From contig JAFUPV010000015.1 in the NCBI GenBank assembly GCA_017472605.1, forward strand, positions 1-43,134: a stretch of DNA of 43,134 nucleotides. Reading direction: 5' to 3'. The position numbers were made by a program, and so were the translations under genes. How positions within the stretch are numbered: position 1 is the stretch's first letter; each line of letters opens with the position of its first letter. Of this stretch, positions 26,099-33,844 are shown one piece after another. The stretch comes from Lachnospiraceae bacterium (lineage in GTDB: Bacteria; Bacillota; Clostridia; Lachnospirales; Lachnospiraceae). Under the pieces are notes generated by a model that saw nothing but the letters and a program-made list of their open reading frames with translations, made no database searches and was not told the DNA's origin.

Positions 26099-27697
26099 TC
26101 ATTTCTTCCAGATTCCCGCAACCAGAACTGTCATATCGTCTCTTGCCGCCCCAAAGCTCTGCGCATAGGAAAGAATCCTCGATGCATATTCCCGCGGCTT
26201 CTGGGTTCGGTGCTCCAGGCAGAACGCTTTCATCTGTTCTTCCTTATTCATCCCGGGCAGCGCCTCCAGCACATCGTCCGTCATCATGATGATCATATCT
26301 CCGGCTCCCAGCTTCAGCATCCGTTCCACCGGCGCACTCTCCCTCAAAATTCCCACCGGCAGACTGTCCCCGGTCAGCTCCTCCACCTCATCTGCCCTGC
26401 TGATGAAGGAAACACATGCGCCGGATTTTGTAAAATCACAGATTCCGCTGTAGAGATCCACGTGCCCCATGTCGACGGTTACCGGCCGTTCCGTCCCCTG
26501 CACCATCAGCGCGTTGTTGATCAGCCGGACAATCATCTGAGAGGAAAATCCGGCACGGCACAGCTGCTCCGCCAGCTCCGTTACTCTGGCGCTTTCCTCC
26601 TGCGCGCGGATTCCGCTTCCCATCCCGTCACAGAGAAAGAAAACAGCCTGTCCGCAGTCCGGCTCCAGGAAGGAAAAGCTGTCACCGGAAAAACCGGAGC
26701 CTTCCTTTTTTGTCTGAGCAACGCCGTGGAGCATGAAGAAGGCGGGATTCTCCTGAAACCGGACCATGCGGGGCGTTCTGGAGACAATGGCCGACTGTTC
26801 CTGCTGCAAAACCATTGGCCGTCCAAGGACCTGGCTGACCGCTTCACTGACCAGCTTCATAGTTACACAACGCTCCGTTTTTGACGACATCAGCAGAAAC
26901 AGGTCGCCGCGCCGACCGTCTCCTCTTGCCACCACAATCCGCTCCACATCAACACCGAGGCTGTCCAGCTGACTGGAGAGCTTCTTCTGCAGATCCGCAG
27001 GCAGTCCGGCCGATTCCCCAACAATCTGACCAATATGTTCCATCATCTGCGCACACTCCGTCATCTGTTCCGAAAACAGCAGCCGAAGCTCCAGGTAGTA
27101 TTCCCTCCAGTTTCTGTCTTCTTTTCGCTCACGGATCATTTCCGCCAGATTTTCATCCGCAAAATAGCCGGAAAGCATCTGACATGCCCCCTGCGCCTGA
27201 CGAAGCTTCTCACCGGCGGCCCCTTCCATGGTCCGGTATTCCAGCACAGGAAAGTCCCTGTTTTCCGGCTGCAGGTCAATCAGCTTTGCCGGAAGGAGAA
27301 GAAAGAGGATCCCGCCCAGCATGACGGCTATGATAAATTCAAACAGAAGAGCCGGGGAATAAAGCAGCCCGACACCGAAGGCAGCCGTCAGATAGGCGGT
27401 GGCGCTTGCCGCACGGCCAAGGCGGCGAAACGCTCCGCTAAACACACCAAGCACGCTGAACATGCCCATCTGGGCCAGTTCTTTTGTCCAGAATCCCATC
27501 AGCAGCCCGCAGATGCTTCCCACCACTGCTCCCGTCCCCGAACCAAACCGATATCCGAAGAAAAGAACCGCAAACAGCATGCTGACCTCAGCCACCAGGT
27601 ACGAAGTCTGGCTGCTCTGCATGACAAACCAGACGAAAAAGACCGTTGTTGCAGCCAGCATGCAAAGGCGCCAGCTCAAAACCCACCGATTCCACAT
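26099..27697 (-). CDS. spoIIE: Stage II sporulation protein E, PP2C-type serine phosphatase
   Basis: 532 residues from the ATG at 27697 after GGGGGA; a start at 27712 is possible. The first 145 residues hold five or six membrane helices, a middle region of about 170 residues has helical and coiled segments, and the last 210 residues form the PP2C/SpoIIE phosphatase (FLCDGMGSGIRAQEES, GACVSFIS, MIIMMTDDVLEAL). It is shorter than Bacillus SpoIIE (about 830 residues), with a reduced membrane and linker part. SpoIIE dephosphorylates SpoIIAA to activate sigma-F in the forespore. Place in the yab-divIC-spoIIE-tilS-ftsH order and a Spo0A-type promoter support the assignment. Confidence 0.92.
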   Translation of the reverse strand: MWNRWVLSWRLCMLAATTVFFVWFVMQSSQTSYLVAEVSMLFAVLFFGYRFGSGTGAVVGSICGLLMGFWTKELAQMGMFSVLGVFSGAFRRLGRAASATAYLTAAFGVGLLYSPALLFEFIIAVMLGGILFLLLPAKLIDLQPENRDFPVLEYRTMEGAAGEKLRQAQGACQMLSGYFADENLAEMIRERKEDRNWREYYLELRLLFSEQMTECAQMMEHIGQIVGESAGLPADLQKKLSSQLDSLGVDVERIVVARGDGRRGDLFLLMSSKTERCVTMKLVSEAVSQVLGRPMVLQQEQSAIVSRTPRMVRFQENPAFFMLHGVAQTKKEGSGFSGDSFSFLEPDCGQAVFFLCDGMGSGIRAQEESARVTELAEQLCRAGFSSQMIVRLINNALMVQGTERPVTVDMGHVDLYSGICDFTKSGACVSFISRADEVEELTGDSLPVGILRESAPVERMLKLGAGDMIIMMTDDVLEALPGMNKEEQMKAFCLEHRTQKPREYASRILSYAQSFGAARDDMTVLVAGIWKK

Positions 27698-27741
27698 AGA
27701 CGTTTCCCCCATTTCCGCTTTCGCTTCACAGTATCGCGCCT

Positions 27742-27807
27742 ATCATAACCAATCCGAAACGAAAAGTCTGTCAAAGACGGGCAGGCAGCCGGAAAAAGTT
27801 TTCGACA
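27742..27807 (-). promoter_or_regulatory. Spo0A-controlled promoter of spoIIE
   Basis: On the minus strand a 0A box TGTCGAA (27801-27807) lies 26 bp upstream of TTGACA (27769-27774), which is followed by TATGAT (27742-27747) after a 21-bp spacer. Bacillus spoIIE and spoIIG promoters are sigma-A dependent, need Spo0A-P and have a similarly long spacer. Confidence 0.8.
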
Positions 27808-27824
27808 TTTTGAAACAGACAATC

Positions 27825-27848
27825 AAAAAGGCCCTGCTTTCGCAGGGC
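27825..27848 (-). terminator. Intrinsic terminator of the yabP-yabQ-divIC unit
   Basis: On the minus strand the stem GCCCTGC / GCAGGGC with loop GAAA is followed by CTTTTTG, 14 bp past the DivIC-like stop codon. Confidence 0.88.
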
Positions 27849-27862
27849 ACAGATGATCCGTT

Positions 27863-28171
27863 TTATTCACTTTTGAAAATAATTTCGTTTTCCTGAACAA
27901 GCCCGAGACGCGCTTTCGCGTACCATTCGGCAAATTCAGTGGTCTTTGTGTACTCGCGGTATTCTTCCAGCTCTGCAGCACGTTTTTCTTCTTCTGCGAT
28001 TTTCAGCTCCAGTTCCTGACGCGTTTTTTCATATTCGCTGTTACGCGCCTGCAGACGGAAGCCTTCCCAGAAAGCAAGTACCGTCAGCACGGCAACTACA
28101 CTTGCTACAAGAAGAATGCTCCTGCGATTCGCCCGGTTTCTTGACACTGTCCTGCCCGCCAACCTGATCAC
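27863..28171 (-). CDS. divIC: Septum formation initiator, DivIC/FtsB family
   Basis: 102 residues starting at GTG 28171, which overlaps the yabQ stop codon as GTGA; a TTG at 28162 with better spacing from AGGAG is an alternative. A basic N-terminus is followed by a membrane helix (about 18-36, ILLVASVVAVLTVLAFWEGF), a coiled coil (about 40-75, rich in Glu, Lys and Leu), and the C-terminal segment FAEWYAKARLGLVQENEIIF, which is the family signature. DivIC joins FtsL and DivIB at the septum. The position between yabQ and spoIIE matches Bacillus. Confidence 0.9.
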   Translation of the reverse strand: MIRLAGRTVSRNRANRRSILLVASVVAVLTVLAFWEGFRLQARNSEYEKTRQELELKIAEEEKRAAELEEYREYTKTTEFAEWYAKARLGLVQENEIIFKSE

Positions 28172-28596
28172 TCCTTGTGTATCTGAATTTTCTTTTTTAT
28201 TCTAACCGCTTTCTTTCTTTTTTGCAAGACCTCTCTGACATTTTCCCCAAATATTTTTCCACACCGCTTCCCTATCCCCAGTCCTTTGTCGAAAAGTCCA
28301 CAGACAATCCGGCTTGGACCAAGATGATACATGCTCATCCCCAAAATCAGCCCGACCAGCGCAAACAGCCTTGGCGTTCCATTGTTTTCCCGAAACAGCA
28401 GACCGAACATCATCACGCTGCCGACGAGCCAGAAAAACAGATCCTCCAGCGAGACGAAAAAACGGGAATGTTTCAGAATCCGGCGGAGCAGAAGCAGTCC
28501 GTCATAGCCCATCCGCAGGCAGAAACCGAGCCAGAACGCATGAAGGAAAAAATGGATCTCCCACGCCACTCCGGTCAACGCAGAAGCCGTTTCCAA
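28168..28596 (-). CDS. yabQ: Spore cortex biosynthesis protein YabQ
   Basis: 142 residues starting at TTG 28596, 8 nt after GGGGGA and inside the end of yabP (22-bp overlap). Four to five membrane helices are visible; the first (IHFFLHAFWLGFCLRMGYDGLLLLR) and the segment FFVSLEDLFFWLVGSVMMFGLL are typical of YabQ. The C-terminus is basic (KKRKKAVRIKKKIQIHK). In Bacillus, YabQ is made in the mother cell under sigma-E and is needed for cortex formation. Order and overlap with yabP and divIC support the call. Confidence 0.9.
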   Translation of the reverse strand: METASALTGVAWEIHFFLHAFWLGFCLRMGYDGLLLLRRILKHSRFFVSLEDLFFWLVGSVMMFGLLFRENNGTPRLFALVGLILGMSMYHLGPSRIVCGLFDKGLGIGKRCGKIFGENVREVLQKRKKAVRIKKKIQIHKE

Positions 28597-28856
28597 AAGG
28601 ATTCCCCCTGTTTGCGATATCCATTGTCCTGATATTCCATGCTGCTTACCAGTCCCTCCAGCTCCACCAGACCGGCTTCCAGCGTCAGCTCACGGATATG
28701 CAGATTTTCCCCGCGGATTTCCAGATCACCCAATTCCGTCTTCAGCAGAACAATATGTTCATCAAAAGCCACCACATCCCGGATACCGGTCATGTGACAG
28801 CTCTTCCTGCGGTCCATGCTGACACTGTGCTCACTTTCGATCAGCTTCTCTTCCAT
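28575..28856 (-). CDS. yabP: Sporulation protein YabP
   Basis: 93 residues from the ATG at 28856, preceded by GAGGAGG; the open frame reaches 28988, but the family starts here. Segments DRRKSCHMTGIRDVVAFDEHIVLL and GDLEIRGENLHIRELTLEAG, then GLVSSMEY, match the YabP/YqfC family of spore coat or cortex morphogenesis proteins. In Bacillus it is a sigma-E-dependent mother-cell gene next to yabQ. It lies 128 bp downstream of rqcP, and its end overlaps yabQ. I see no convincing promoter in the 128-bp gap. Confidence 0.92.
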   Translation of the reverse strand: MEEKLIESEHSVSMDRRKSCHMTGIRDVVAFDEHIVLLKTELGDLEIRGENLHIRELTLEAGLVELEGLVSSMEYQDNGYRKQGESFWKRLLR

Positions 28857-28984
28857 AACAAAAACACGCCTCCTCTCCCGAACCTGGGACCGGCAGTAAT
28901 CGGATGCCGATACCGGCTTCTCCTGCCATTGTCCCGTATAATCCAGTATATTGGAAAGCGTGTCTGAATAGCACACAAAAATGA

Positions 28985-29224
28985 TCACAGATAGCGATAC
29001 ATTTCTTTTGCTTCATCTTTCTTTGCAGTTTCCTCGATGCTCACCACCTCAACCTTAACGGTTCTTGTACCAAAACCGATCTCGATGATGTCGGAAACCT
29101 TCACGTCGGCAGAGGCTTTTGCCACCTTGCCATTGATCAATACCCTGCCTGCGTCGCATGCCTCATTGGCAACGGTTCTTCGTTTGATCAGGCGGGATAC
29201 TTTCAGGTATTTATCTAATCTCAT
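28985..29224 (-). CDS. rqcP: RqcP, S4-domain protein of ribosome quality control
   Basis: 79 residues forming one S4 RNA-binding domain: MRLDKYLKVSRLIKRRTVANEACDAGRVLINGK, then KASADVKVSDIIEIGFG. The family (YabO, HslR-like) binds the obstructed 50S subunit with tRNA at the P site and works with RqcH to add alanine tails to stalled chains. It lies just after the HU gene (8 bp) and before yabP, as in Bacillus, and is probably in one transcript with HU. Confidence 0.92.
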   Translation of the reverse strand: MRLDKYLKVSRLIKRRTVANEACDAGRVLINGKVAKASADVKVSDIIEIGFGTRTVKVEVVSIEETAKKDEAKEMYRYL

Positions 29225-29232
29225 ATCACCAG

Positions 29233-29508
29233 TTATGCGTTCATCGCATCCTTTAAAGCCTTACCCGGCTTGAACTTCGGGCTCTTGGAAGCCGGAATGA
29301 TCATGGTCTCGCCGCTCTTCGGGTTTCTTCCCTCTCTCTCCTTGCGCTCAGCTACCTCAAAGGTACCAAAGCCAACAAGAGCAACCTTTCCGCCATTCTG
29401 TAACTCTTCTGTAACTACCTCAGCGAAAGCCTCAAGAACCTTCTCTGCGTCTGTCTTCTTCACATCACACTTATCAGCAATTGCTGCTACTAATTCCTTC
29501 TTATTCAT
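29233..29508 (-). CDS. HU family DNA-binding protein
   Basis: 91 residues from the ATG at 29508, with AGGAGG 6 nt upstream; the frame extends to 29547 but the family starts at MNKKELVAAIADK. The beta-arm with VALVGFGTFEVAERKEREGRNP and the C-terminal ASKSPKFKPGKALKDAMNA are standard. HU packages the nucleoid and assists replication and repair. Its promoter is at 29566-29594, and rqcP follows. Confidence 0.97.
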   Translation of the reverse strand: MNKKELVAAIADKCDVKKTDAEKVLEAFAEVVTEELQNGGKVALVGFGTFEVAERKEREGRNPKSGETMIIPASKSPKFKPGKALKDAMNA

Positions 29509-29565
29509 GTCATTCCTCCTAAACTGATTGACTGCGTGCGTTTTCAACGCATGTCCCGCTTAATA

Positions 29566-29594
29566 GTTATAATAGGAATCAGCCGCTTTGTCAA
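29566..29594 (-). promoter_or_regulatory. Sigma-A promoter of the HU gene
   Basis: On the minus strand TTGACA (29589-29594) and TATAAC (29566-29571) with a 17-bp spacer, about 58 bp upstream of the ATG. The leader contains a small hairpin, TGCGTT / AACGCA. Confidence 0.8.
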
Positions 29595-29654
29595 GAGATT
29601 TGCCCGTGTTCTGCAGAAAATACCGGGCAGGTTTCGTCATTTTCCGGTTCCTGC

Positions 29655-30203
29655 TTATCCCTCCATCTGCCGTCCGAGAAACATGGCTGCACAGGCTGCC
29701 GCTTTCTGCTCCGATTCCGTGAAACGGACACGCTGTTCCCGGCTGTAGAGAAGAACCGCTCCGGCACTGTCACCCTCCACGACAATCGGATAAATAATCT
29801 GCGCACTGTAGCCCTCCTCATCGCCCTGTACCAGCGGGATCATCCGGTCGTTCTTTCCGGACTGACCGCTGCTTTCCCGGTTGACAATGAATTCCTCCAG
29901 CTCCCTGCTGATCGGTTTTCCCAGCAGCTCCTTCTTTCCGCCGCCTGCTGCCGCAATGATCTGATCGCGGTCACAGACTGCCACCTTCTGATTCAGGGAG
30001 GAAGCAAGGCTTTCCGCATACTGCTTTGCAAATCCTCCCAGCTCTGCCATAGGCGAATATTTCTTCAGAATTACTTCCCCTTCTTTGTCTGTAAAGATCT
30101 CCAGCGGAGTCCCTTCGTGAAGACGCATTGTCCTTCTGATTTCCTTTGGTATGACAATTCTTCCCAGATCATCAATTCTTCTTACAATTCCTGTAGCTTT
30201 CAT
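29655..30203 (-). CDS. spoVT: Stage V sporulation protein T, AbrB-type regulator
   Basis: 182 residues, full length. The N-terminal AbrB swapped-hairpin DNA-binding domain is MKATGIVRRIDDLGRIVIPKEIRR followed by LHEGTPLEIFTD. Residues about 60-180 form a GAF domain (VAVCDRDQIIAAAGGGKKELLGKPIS, SAQIIYPIVVEGDSAGAVLLYS). SpoVT adjusts sigma-G-dependent gene expression in the forespore and affects spore germination properties. The ATG has GGAGGAA upstream. A candidate sigma-G promoter lies at 30253-30283. Confidence 0.95.
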   Translation of the reverse strand: MKATGIVRRIDDLGRIVIPKEIRRTMRLHEGTPLEIFTDKEGEVILKKYSPMAELGGFAKQYAESLASSLNQKVAVCDRDQIIAAAGGGKKELLGKPISRELEEFIVNRESSGQSGKNDRMIPLVQGDEEGYSAQIIYPIVVEGDSAGAVLLYSREQRVRFTESEQKAAACAAMFLGRQMEG

Positions 30204-30252
30204 GTATCAATTCCTCCATGTACTTTTCTTTTCCTTTTCTGGAAGTAGTATC

Positions 30253-30283
30253 TGTAAATGGAGGAATTTTATGCGTTTATTCA
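30253..30283 (-). promoter_or_regulatory. Candidate sigma-G promoter of spoVT
   Basis: On the minus strand TGAATA (30278-30283) and CATTTACA (30253-30260), spacer 17 bp, resemble sigma-G elements (TGAATA and CATACTA). Bacillus spoVT is a sigma-G gene. The -10 match is only partial. Confidence 0.4.
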
Positions 30284-30408
30284 TTTACATAAACTAACAG
30301 TTTCCATTTCTTAGTTCTTTCACCTTTACCAATACTTTTTCCAACGGCATACACAGTTCGATCGGATATTCTTCAAAAAGATTTTTTCGATTCCCTACAC
30401 AGAAATGA

Positions 30409-30437
30409 TTGAAGTGATGGTAAAATTATGATACAAT
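30409..30437 (+). promoter_or_regulatory. Sigma-A promoter of hpt
   Basis: TTGAAG (30409-30414) and TACAAT (30432-30437) with a 17-bp spacer, about 88 bp before the ATG. Confidence 0.75.
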
Positions 30438-30524
30438 AAAAAAAATAAGGACGGTTACATACAGCGAATCCGGCAAATTTCCTTTGTCCGAAACCGTTAC
30501 AATCACAAAAACAGGAGCTGCGCA

Positions 30525-31079
30525 ATGAATACGAATGAGTCCATCGAAAAATTTAACAGTAAAATCAAGCGCGTGATCATCACCGAAGAGGAGATCCGTG
30601 CGGCAATCCAGAAAGCTGGAAAAGAAATCAGCGATTCCTATGACGGACGCCCGATCCTGCTGGTAAGCATCTTAAAAGGTGCCTTTGTTTTTATGGCCGA
30701 TCTCTGCCGTGCCATTACCGTTCCCTGTGAAATTGGTTTCATGTGCGCAAAAAGCTATTACAGCGGCACTGTTTCTGTCGGCGCAGTGAAGATCACCATG
30801 GATCTGGAGCAGGACATCAGCAAGTACCATGTCATTCTTGTGGAGGACATCATTGACACCGGAAGAACCTTAAATGATGTCTGCAATCTGCTGAAAGCCC
30901 GTAATCCGCTTTCTCTGCGTGTTGTTACTCTGCTGGATAAGCCGTCCAGAAGAAAGGTGGATTTCAAAGCAGATCTGTCTCTGTTCACCATCCCGGACTA
31001 TTTTGTGATTGGCTATGGTCTGGACTGCGCGGAATATTACCGCAACCTGCCTTACATCGCGGAATACAACGAAGAGTAA
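30525..31079 (+). CDS. hpt: Hypoxanthine phosphoribosyltransferase
   Basis: 184 residues, standard length. The PRPP-binding signature VILVEDIIDTGRTL lies near residue 105, and the substrate regions LVSILKGAFVFMADLCRAI and KPSRRKVDFKADLSLFTIPDYFVIGYG are complete. It converts hypoxanthine (and guanine) with PRPP into IMP or GMP in purine salvage. AGGAG precedes the ATG. In Bacillus hprT lies between tilS and ftsH; here it has moved to the other side of the sporulation cluster, as a single divergent gene with its own promoter. Confidence 0.96.
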   Translation: MNTNESIEKFNSKIKRVIITEEEIRAAIQKAGKEISDSYDGRPILLVSILKGAFVFMADLCRAITVPCEIGFMCAKSYYSGTVSVGAVKITMDLEQDISKYHVILVEDIIDTGRTLNDVCNLLKARNPLSLRVVTLLDKPSRRKVDFKADLSLFTIPDYFVIGYGLDCAEYYRNLPYIAEYNEE

Positions 31080-31149
31080 AGAATCTGGTCCGGCATATCT
31101 GTCGGAATGAAGGTCGGTTTTTCACCTTAGAATAACTTCCATATATAAA

Positions 31150-31197
31150 TCCGACCAAACGTGTCACTGGCACGTTTGTCTGGATGCATAAACAACA
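31150..31197 (+). repeat. Single copy of the dispersed hairpin element
   Basis: Starts TCCGACC, then the hairpin AAACGTGTC / GGCACGTTT around ACT, then TGTCTGGATGCATAAACAAC. It lies in the 3' untranslated region of hpt, just before the terminator. The stem sequence differs from the 5511 copy but pairs as well. Confidence 0.85.
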
Positions 31198-31199
31198 CT

Positions 31200-31243
31200 A
31201 AGAGCCTCAGTCGATGTCCGGTTGGATATCAACTAAGGCTCTT
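31200..31243. terminator. Bidirectional terminator between hpt and the GH43 gene
   Basis: The arms AAGAGCCT (31200-31207) and AGGCTCTT (31236-31243) extend inward with AGT/ACT and GAT/ATC pairing. The hairpin sits in the middle of two convergent genes. Confidence 0.75.
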
Positions 31244-31252
31244 ATTCTATCC

Positions 31253-32572
31253 TCATTTCATAAACACAAAGCTCTCCAGCTCAAAAAGCTGTCTGTCCTT
31301 ATACCAGTCCACAAACCAGCCTTCGTAGTTATGCTCGATTTGAAAGAACACGGAATGTCTGCCAGTGACATTCTTCACAACGGAGGTATAACAGCCGCTT
31401 GCAGAGCCGATTTTACAGCTTCCGATTTCCGTACCCTCCTCACCGTCAATGAAGATTTTTATAGTTGCCGAACAGCCGGAACCGTTTACCTTAGCGGCAA
31501 ACTCCATCGTTTCGGAGCTGTAATCCTCACCGAAATCAAAATATTTATAACCGATAACACATCCAGACTTTATGCTTGTTATAACCCTTGTAAACGGGTC
31601 AAATTCAGTAACGAAGCAGCCGCCTTTCAGTACGCAGGCGATGTCTGCATTTGTGATTTTGTAAGGATTAAGCGATGTTTCAAAACCGAGAGAGGTCATT
31701 TCAACCTGCGGAATTGTTCCATCAGGAAGAATTTCAATTCGCTCCACACACGCACGTCTTGATGTAATTGTTGCGTTGGTCATTCTGTGATAAAAAATAT
31801 ACCATTGTCCGTTTATATTGCAGATCGAACCGTGATTGTTTCCTGCGGGATAATTAATGCCGTTGTCAATGATTGTTCCCCGGTATGAAAACGGTCCAGA
31901 CGGAGAGCCCGAGGTCATGTATTCAAGCCTGTTACCCTTGTTCGGCGAGTAAATCAAGTAGTAAGTGCTGCCAACCTTACGTATTGAGCAAGCCTCAAAA
32001 AAGCCTTTTTCGCTTTCCTTGTCGGCAAGGATAATATCACGCTTGTAGCTTTCGGGAATAACCTCATACATATTATCTTTAAGCTCCGCCATATATGAAC
32101 GCTCAAACCCGCAATAAATGTAAACACGTCCGTCGTCGTCAACCAGTACCCCAGGGTCTACAAATGCACCTTCCTCAACCAGATTGTCAGGAAGGTCGTA
32201 TTTGTACTGCGACAACAACCGGAACGGTCCTTCCGGTTTATCAGCAACAGCCACACAGCCCCTGTTCCAAAGAATATAGCAGTAAAGATAATACGTTCCG
32301 TCCTTTTCAACAACATCGGGTGCATAAAGTGGGTTGTCAGTCCAATCCGTATCGGAAGGATGGTCACGGTCAGGTCTTGTGTGAAAAATGTCACCATGAC
32401 AAGTCCAGTTGTTCAAATCGTCAACAGGTGCAGACCAGACCTTCAGCTTGTAATCGCAGAAGCTGTCCGAGCCTGCATTGTCGTGTGAACCGTAGATGTA
32501 AACTCTGTCGCCGAACACCCTCGGCTCACCGTCGGGAATGTACTCCCAAAGGGGAAGAAATGGATTAGCCAT
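31253..32572 (-). CDS. Glycoside hydrolase family 43 with C-terminal carbohydrate-binding domain
   Basis: 439 residues with no signal peptide. The five-bladed propeller begins MANPFLPLWEYIPDGEPRVF, continues with RVYIYGSHD and the acidic residues of NPLYAPDVVEKDG and FFEACSIRKVG, as in GH43 arabinofuranosidases and xylosidases. About residues 310-439 look like a CBM6-type beta-sandwich (VTGRHSVFFQIEHNYEG). It probably trims arabinose or xylose from imported plant oligosaccharides. AAGGAGC precedes the ATG. Codon use is visibly more AT-rich than in the neighbours, which hints at transfer. It has its own promoter at 32623-32651. Confidence 0.9.
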   Translation of the reverse strand: MANPFLPLWEYIPDGEPRVFGDRVYIYGSHDNAGSDSFCDYKLKVWSAPVDDLNNWTCHGDIFHTRPDRDHPSDTDWTDNPLYAPDVVEKDGTYYLYCYILWNRGCVAVADKPEGPFRLLSQYKYDLPDNLVEEGAFVDPGVLVDDDGRVYIYCGFERSYMAELKDNMYEVIPESYKRDIILADKESEKGFFEACSIRKVGSTYYLIYSPNKGNRLEYMTSGSPSGPFSYRGTIIDNGINYPAGNNHGSICNINGQWYIFYHRMTNATITSRRACVERIEILPDGTIPQVEMTSLGFETSLNPYKITNADIACVLKGGCFVTEFDPFTRVITSIKSGCVIGYKYFDFGEDYSSETMEFAAKVNGSGCSATIKIFIDGEEGTEIGSCKIGSASGCYTSVVKNVTGRHSVFFQIEHNYEGWFVDWYKDRQLFELESFVFMK

Positions 32573-32622
32573 AATAATGCTCCTTATCCAAAAGTAAGTC
32601 CGCTGATTGTATATCGTTATAT

Positions 32623-32651
32623 ATTATACTCGTTTGCGCGAATGAAATCAA
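32623..32651 (-). promoter_or_regulatory. Sigma-A promoter of the GH43 gene
   Basis: On the minus strand TTGATT (32646-32651) and TATAAT (32623-32628) with a 17-bp spacer, about 50 bp upstream of the ATG. Confidence 0.75.
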
Positions 32652-32734
32652 GATTCCCGCCGGGATCTCAGAAACGAATTTACCAAAGCCTGAAATAAGG
32701 ATGTACAGACGTGATGTACAGCTTTCCTTCACTC

Positions 32735-33844
32735 TTACTTCCACCCATAGGATATCATCACCCCGTTCACCCTGGTCAGCGCCACGTTTCCCCGGTTTTC
32801 TTTCAGATACCGCACAATCCCGTTTTCCTTTCTGCAGTATTCCTCCGCTTCCCGGTAGCTCATTCCATGGTTCATGAAGTAGGCAATGTCATCCTGCTGC
32901 TGTATCTTTGTCTTTTCGTCATCCCAGTGATCCGCCCGGATCATTCCGGACAGAATCTCCTGATATTCCTCCTGCTGTGGCTCCAGAAATGTTACCCGGT
33001 CATTCATCCGGCACCCGATATCATGCAGGCCGGCCTGTTTCATGTAATGGGGAATCTTCATGGCAATGGAATAGTCCCGATTCTGGTTTCTCAGCTCAGT
33101 TGTCCACAGCTTTTTCAGTCCGCTGTGCTCACACAAATCACCGTAGTCCATTCCTTCCAGATATAAACCGGCTGCCTCAAATTCCCGGTTGCACTCCATG
33201 CTGACTACCAGACCGCCCTCTCCCACAAAGCCGATCATCCGATCCAGGAAAAATTTTCCGTCATTTACATGGCGCAGAACCGCCTGACTGACCACCATGT
33301 CATAAGTTTCCCTCGGACGCCAGGAAGCGATGTCCGCCAGAATAAATTCCGCATCATATGCAAGTCCGCCATAGATCCGCTTTGCTTCTGCGATCATGTT
33401 TTCGTTGAAGTCAATTCCCACATACCGGCTTCCTTTCGGAAGAATCGGAAGGAGCATCAGCCCCAGAGATCCATAACCGCAGCCGCAGTCCAGAATGGTG
33501 ACCGGCTTTTCGAGCTTCCAGACAGACCGAACCAGAAACTCCATGTAATCTTCGTTCCACATGATTTTCCTTGTCCGCTTCAGATAATCAATCCGGTTTG
33601 ACCAGTACTCCGCCGTTCCGGAATTGGCCGGTTGATATGTTTCATCCAGTGGAACAAGACCAAGGAGTGCGTCCACCGATACACCGAACCAGGTACTGAT
33701 CCGCGGCAGCATGGTAATGTCGGGCGACACGACGCCGTTTTCCCATTTGCTGATTGTCTGATAGGAGACACCGAGGGCTTCCCCCAGCTCCTGCTGCGTG
33801 AGGTTATTCTTCTTTCGTAACTCTGCCAGTTTGAAATTGATCAT
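32735..33844 (-). CDS. HTH regulator fused to a SAM-dependent methyltransferase
   Basis: 369 residues from the ATG at 33844, 7 nt after GGCGGGA; an ATG two codons earlier is too close to that site. Residues 1-65 are a Cro/C1-type helix-turn-helix (LAELRKKNNLTQQELGEALG, then SYQTISKWENG). Residues about 115-240 are a class I methyltransferase with motif I ILDCGCGYGSLGL, the acidic VGIDFN that follows, and FILADIASW. The C-terminus (about 250-369) is of unclear fold. The target of methylation is unknown; the fusion suggests a regulator that senses or uses SAM, or a methyltransferase targeted to DNA. A weak -10 (TATGAT, 33896-33901) lies upstream. Confidence 0.82.
   Translation of the reverse strand: MINFKLAELRKKNNLTQQELGEALGVSYQTISKWENGVVSPDITMLPRISTWFGVSVDALLGLVPLDETYQPANSGTAEYWSNRIDYLKRTRKIMWNEDYMEFLVRSVWKLEKPVTILDCGCGYGSLGLMLLPILPKGSRYVGIDFNENMIAEAKRIYGGLAYDAEFILADIASWRPRETYDMVVSQAVLRHVNDGKFFLDRMIGFVGEGGLVVSMECNREFEAAGLYLEGMDYGDLCEHSGLKKLWTTELRNQNRDYSIAMKIPHYMKQAGLHDIGCRMNDRVTFLEPQQEEYQEILSGMIRADHWDDEKTKIQQQDDIAYFMNHGMSYREAEEYCRKENGIVRYLKENRGNVALTRVNGVMISYGWK

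Larger units (their letters stand above)
30204..30524. other. Divergent intergenic region between spoVT and hpt
   Basis: An AT-rich spacer of 321 bp. It holds the spoVT leader and its candidate forespore promoter on the left and the hpt promoter on the right. Nothing else recognisable is seen. Confidence 0.6.

Noticed and set aside
31350-31380. Copy of the dispersed element inside the GH43 gene (GAATGTCACTGGCAGACATTC-like palindrome)
   Set aside because: The core CACTGGCA is present, but the tail does not match, and the sequence codes for a conserved part of the enzyme.
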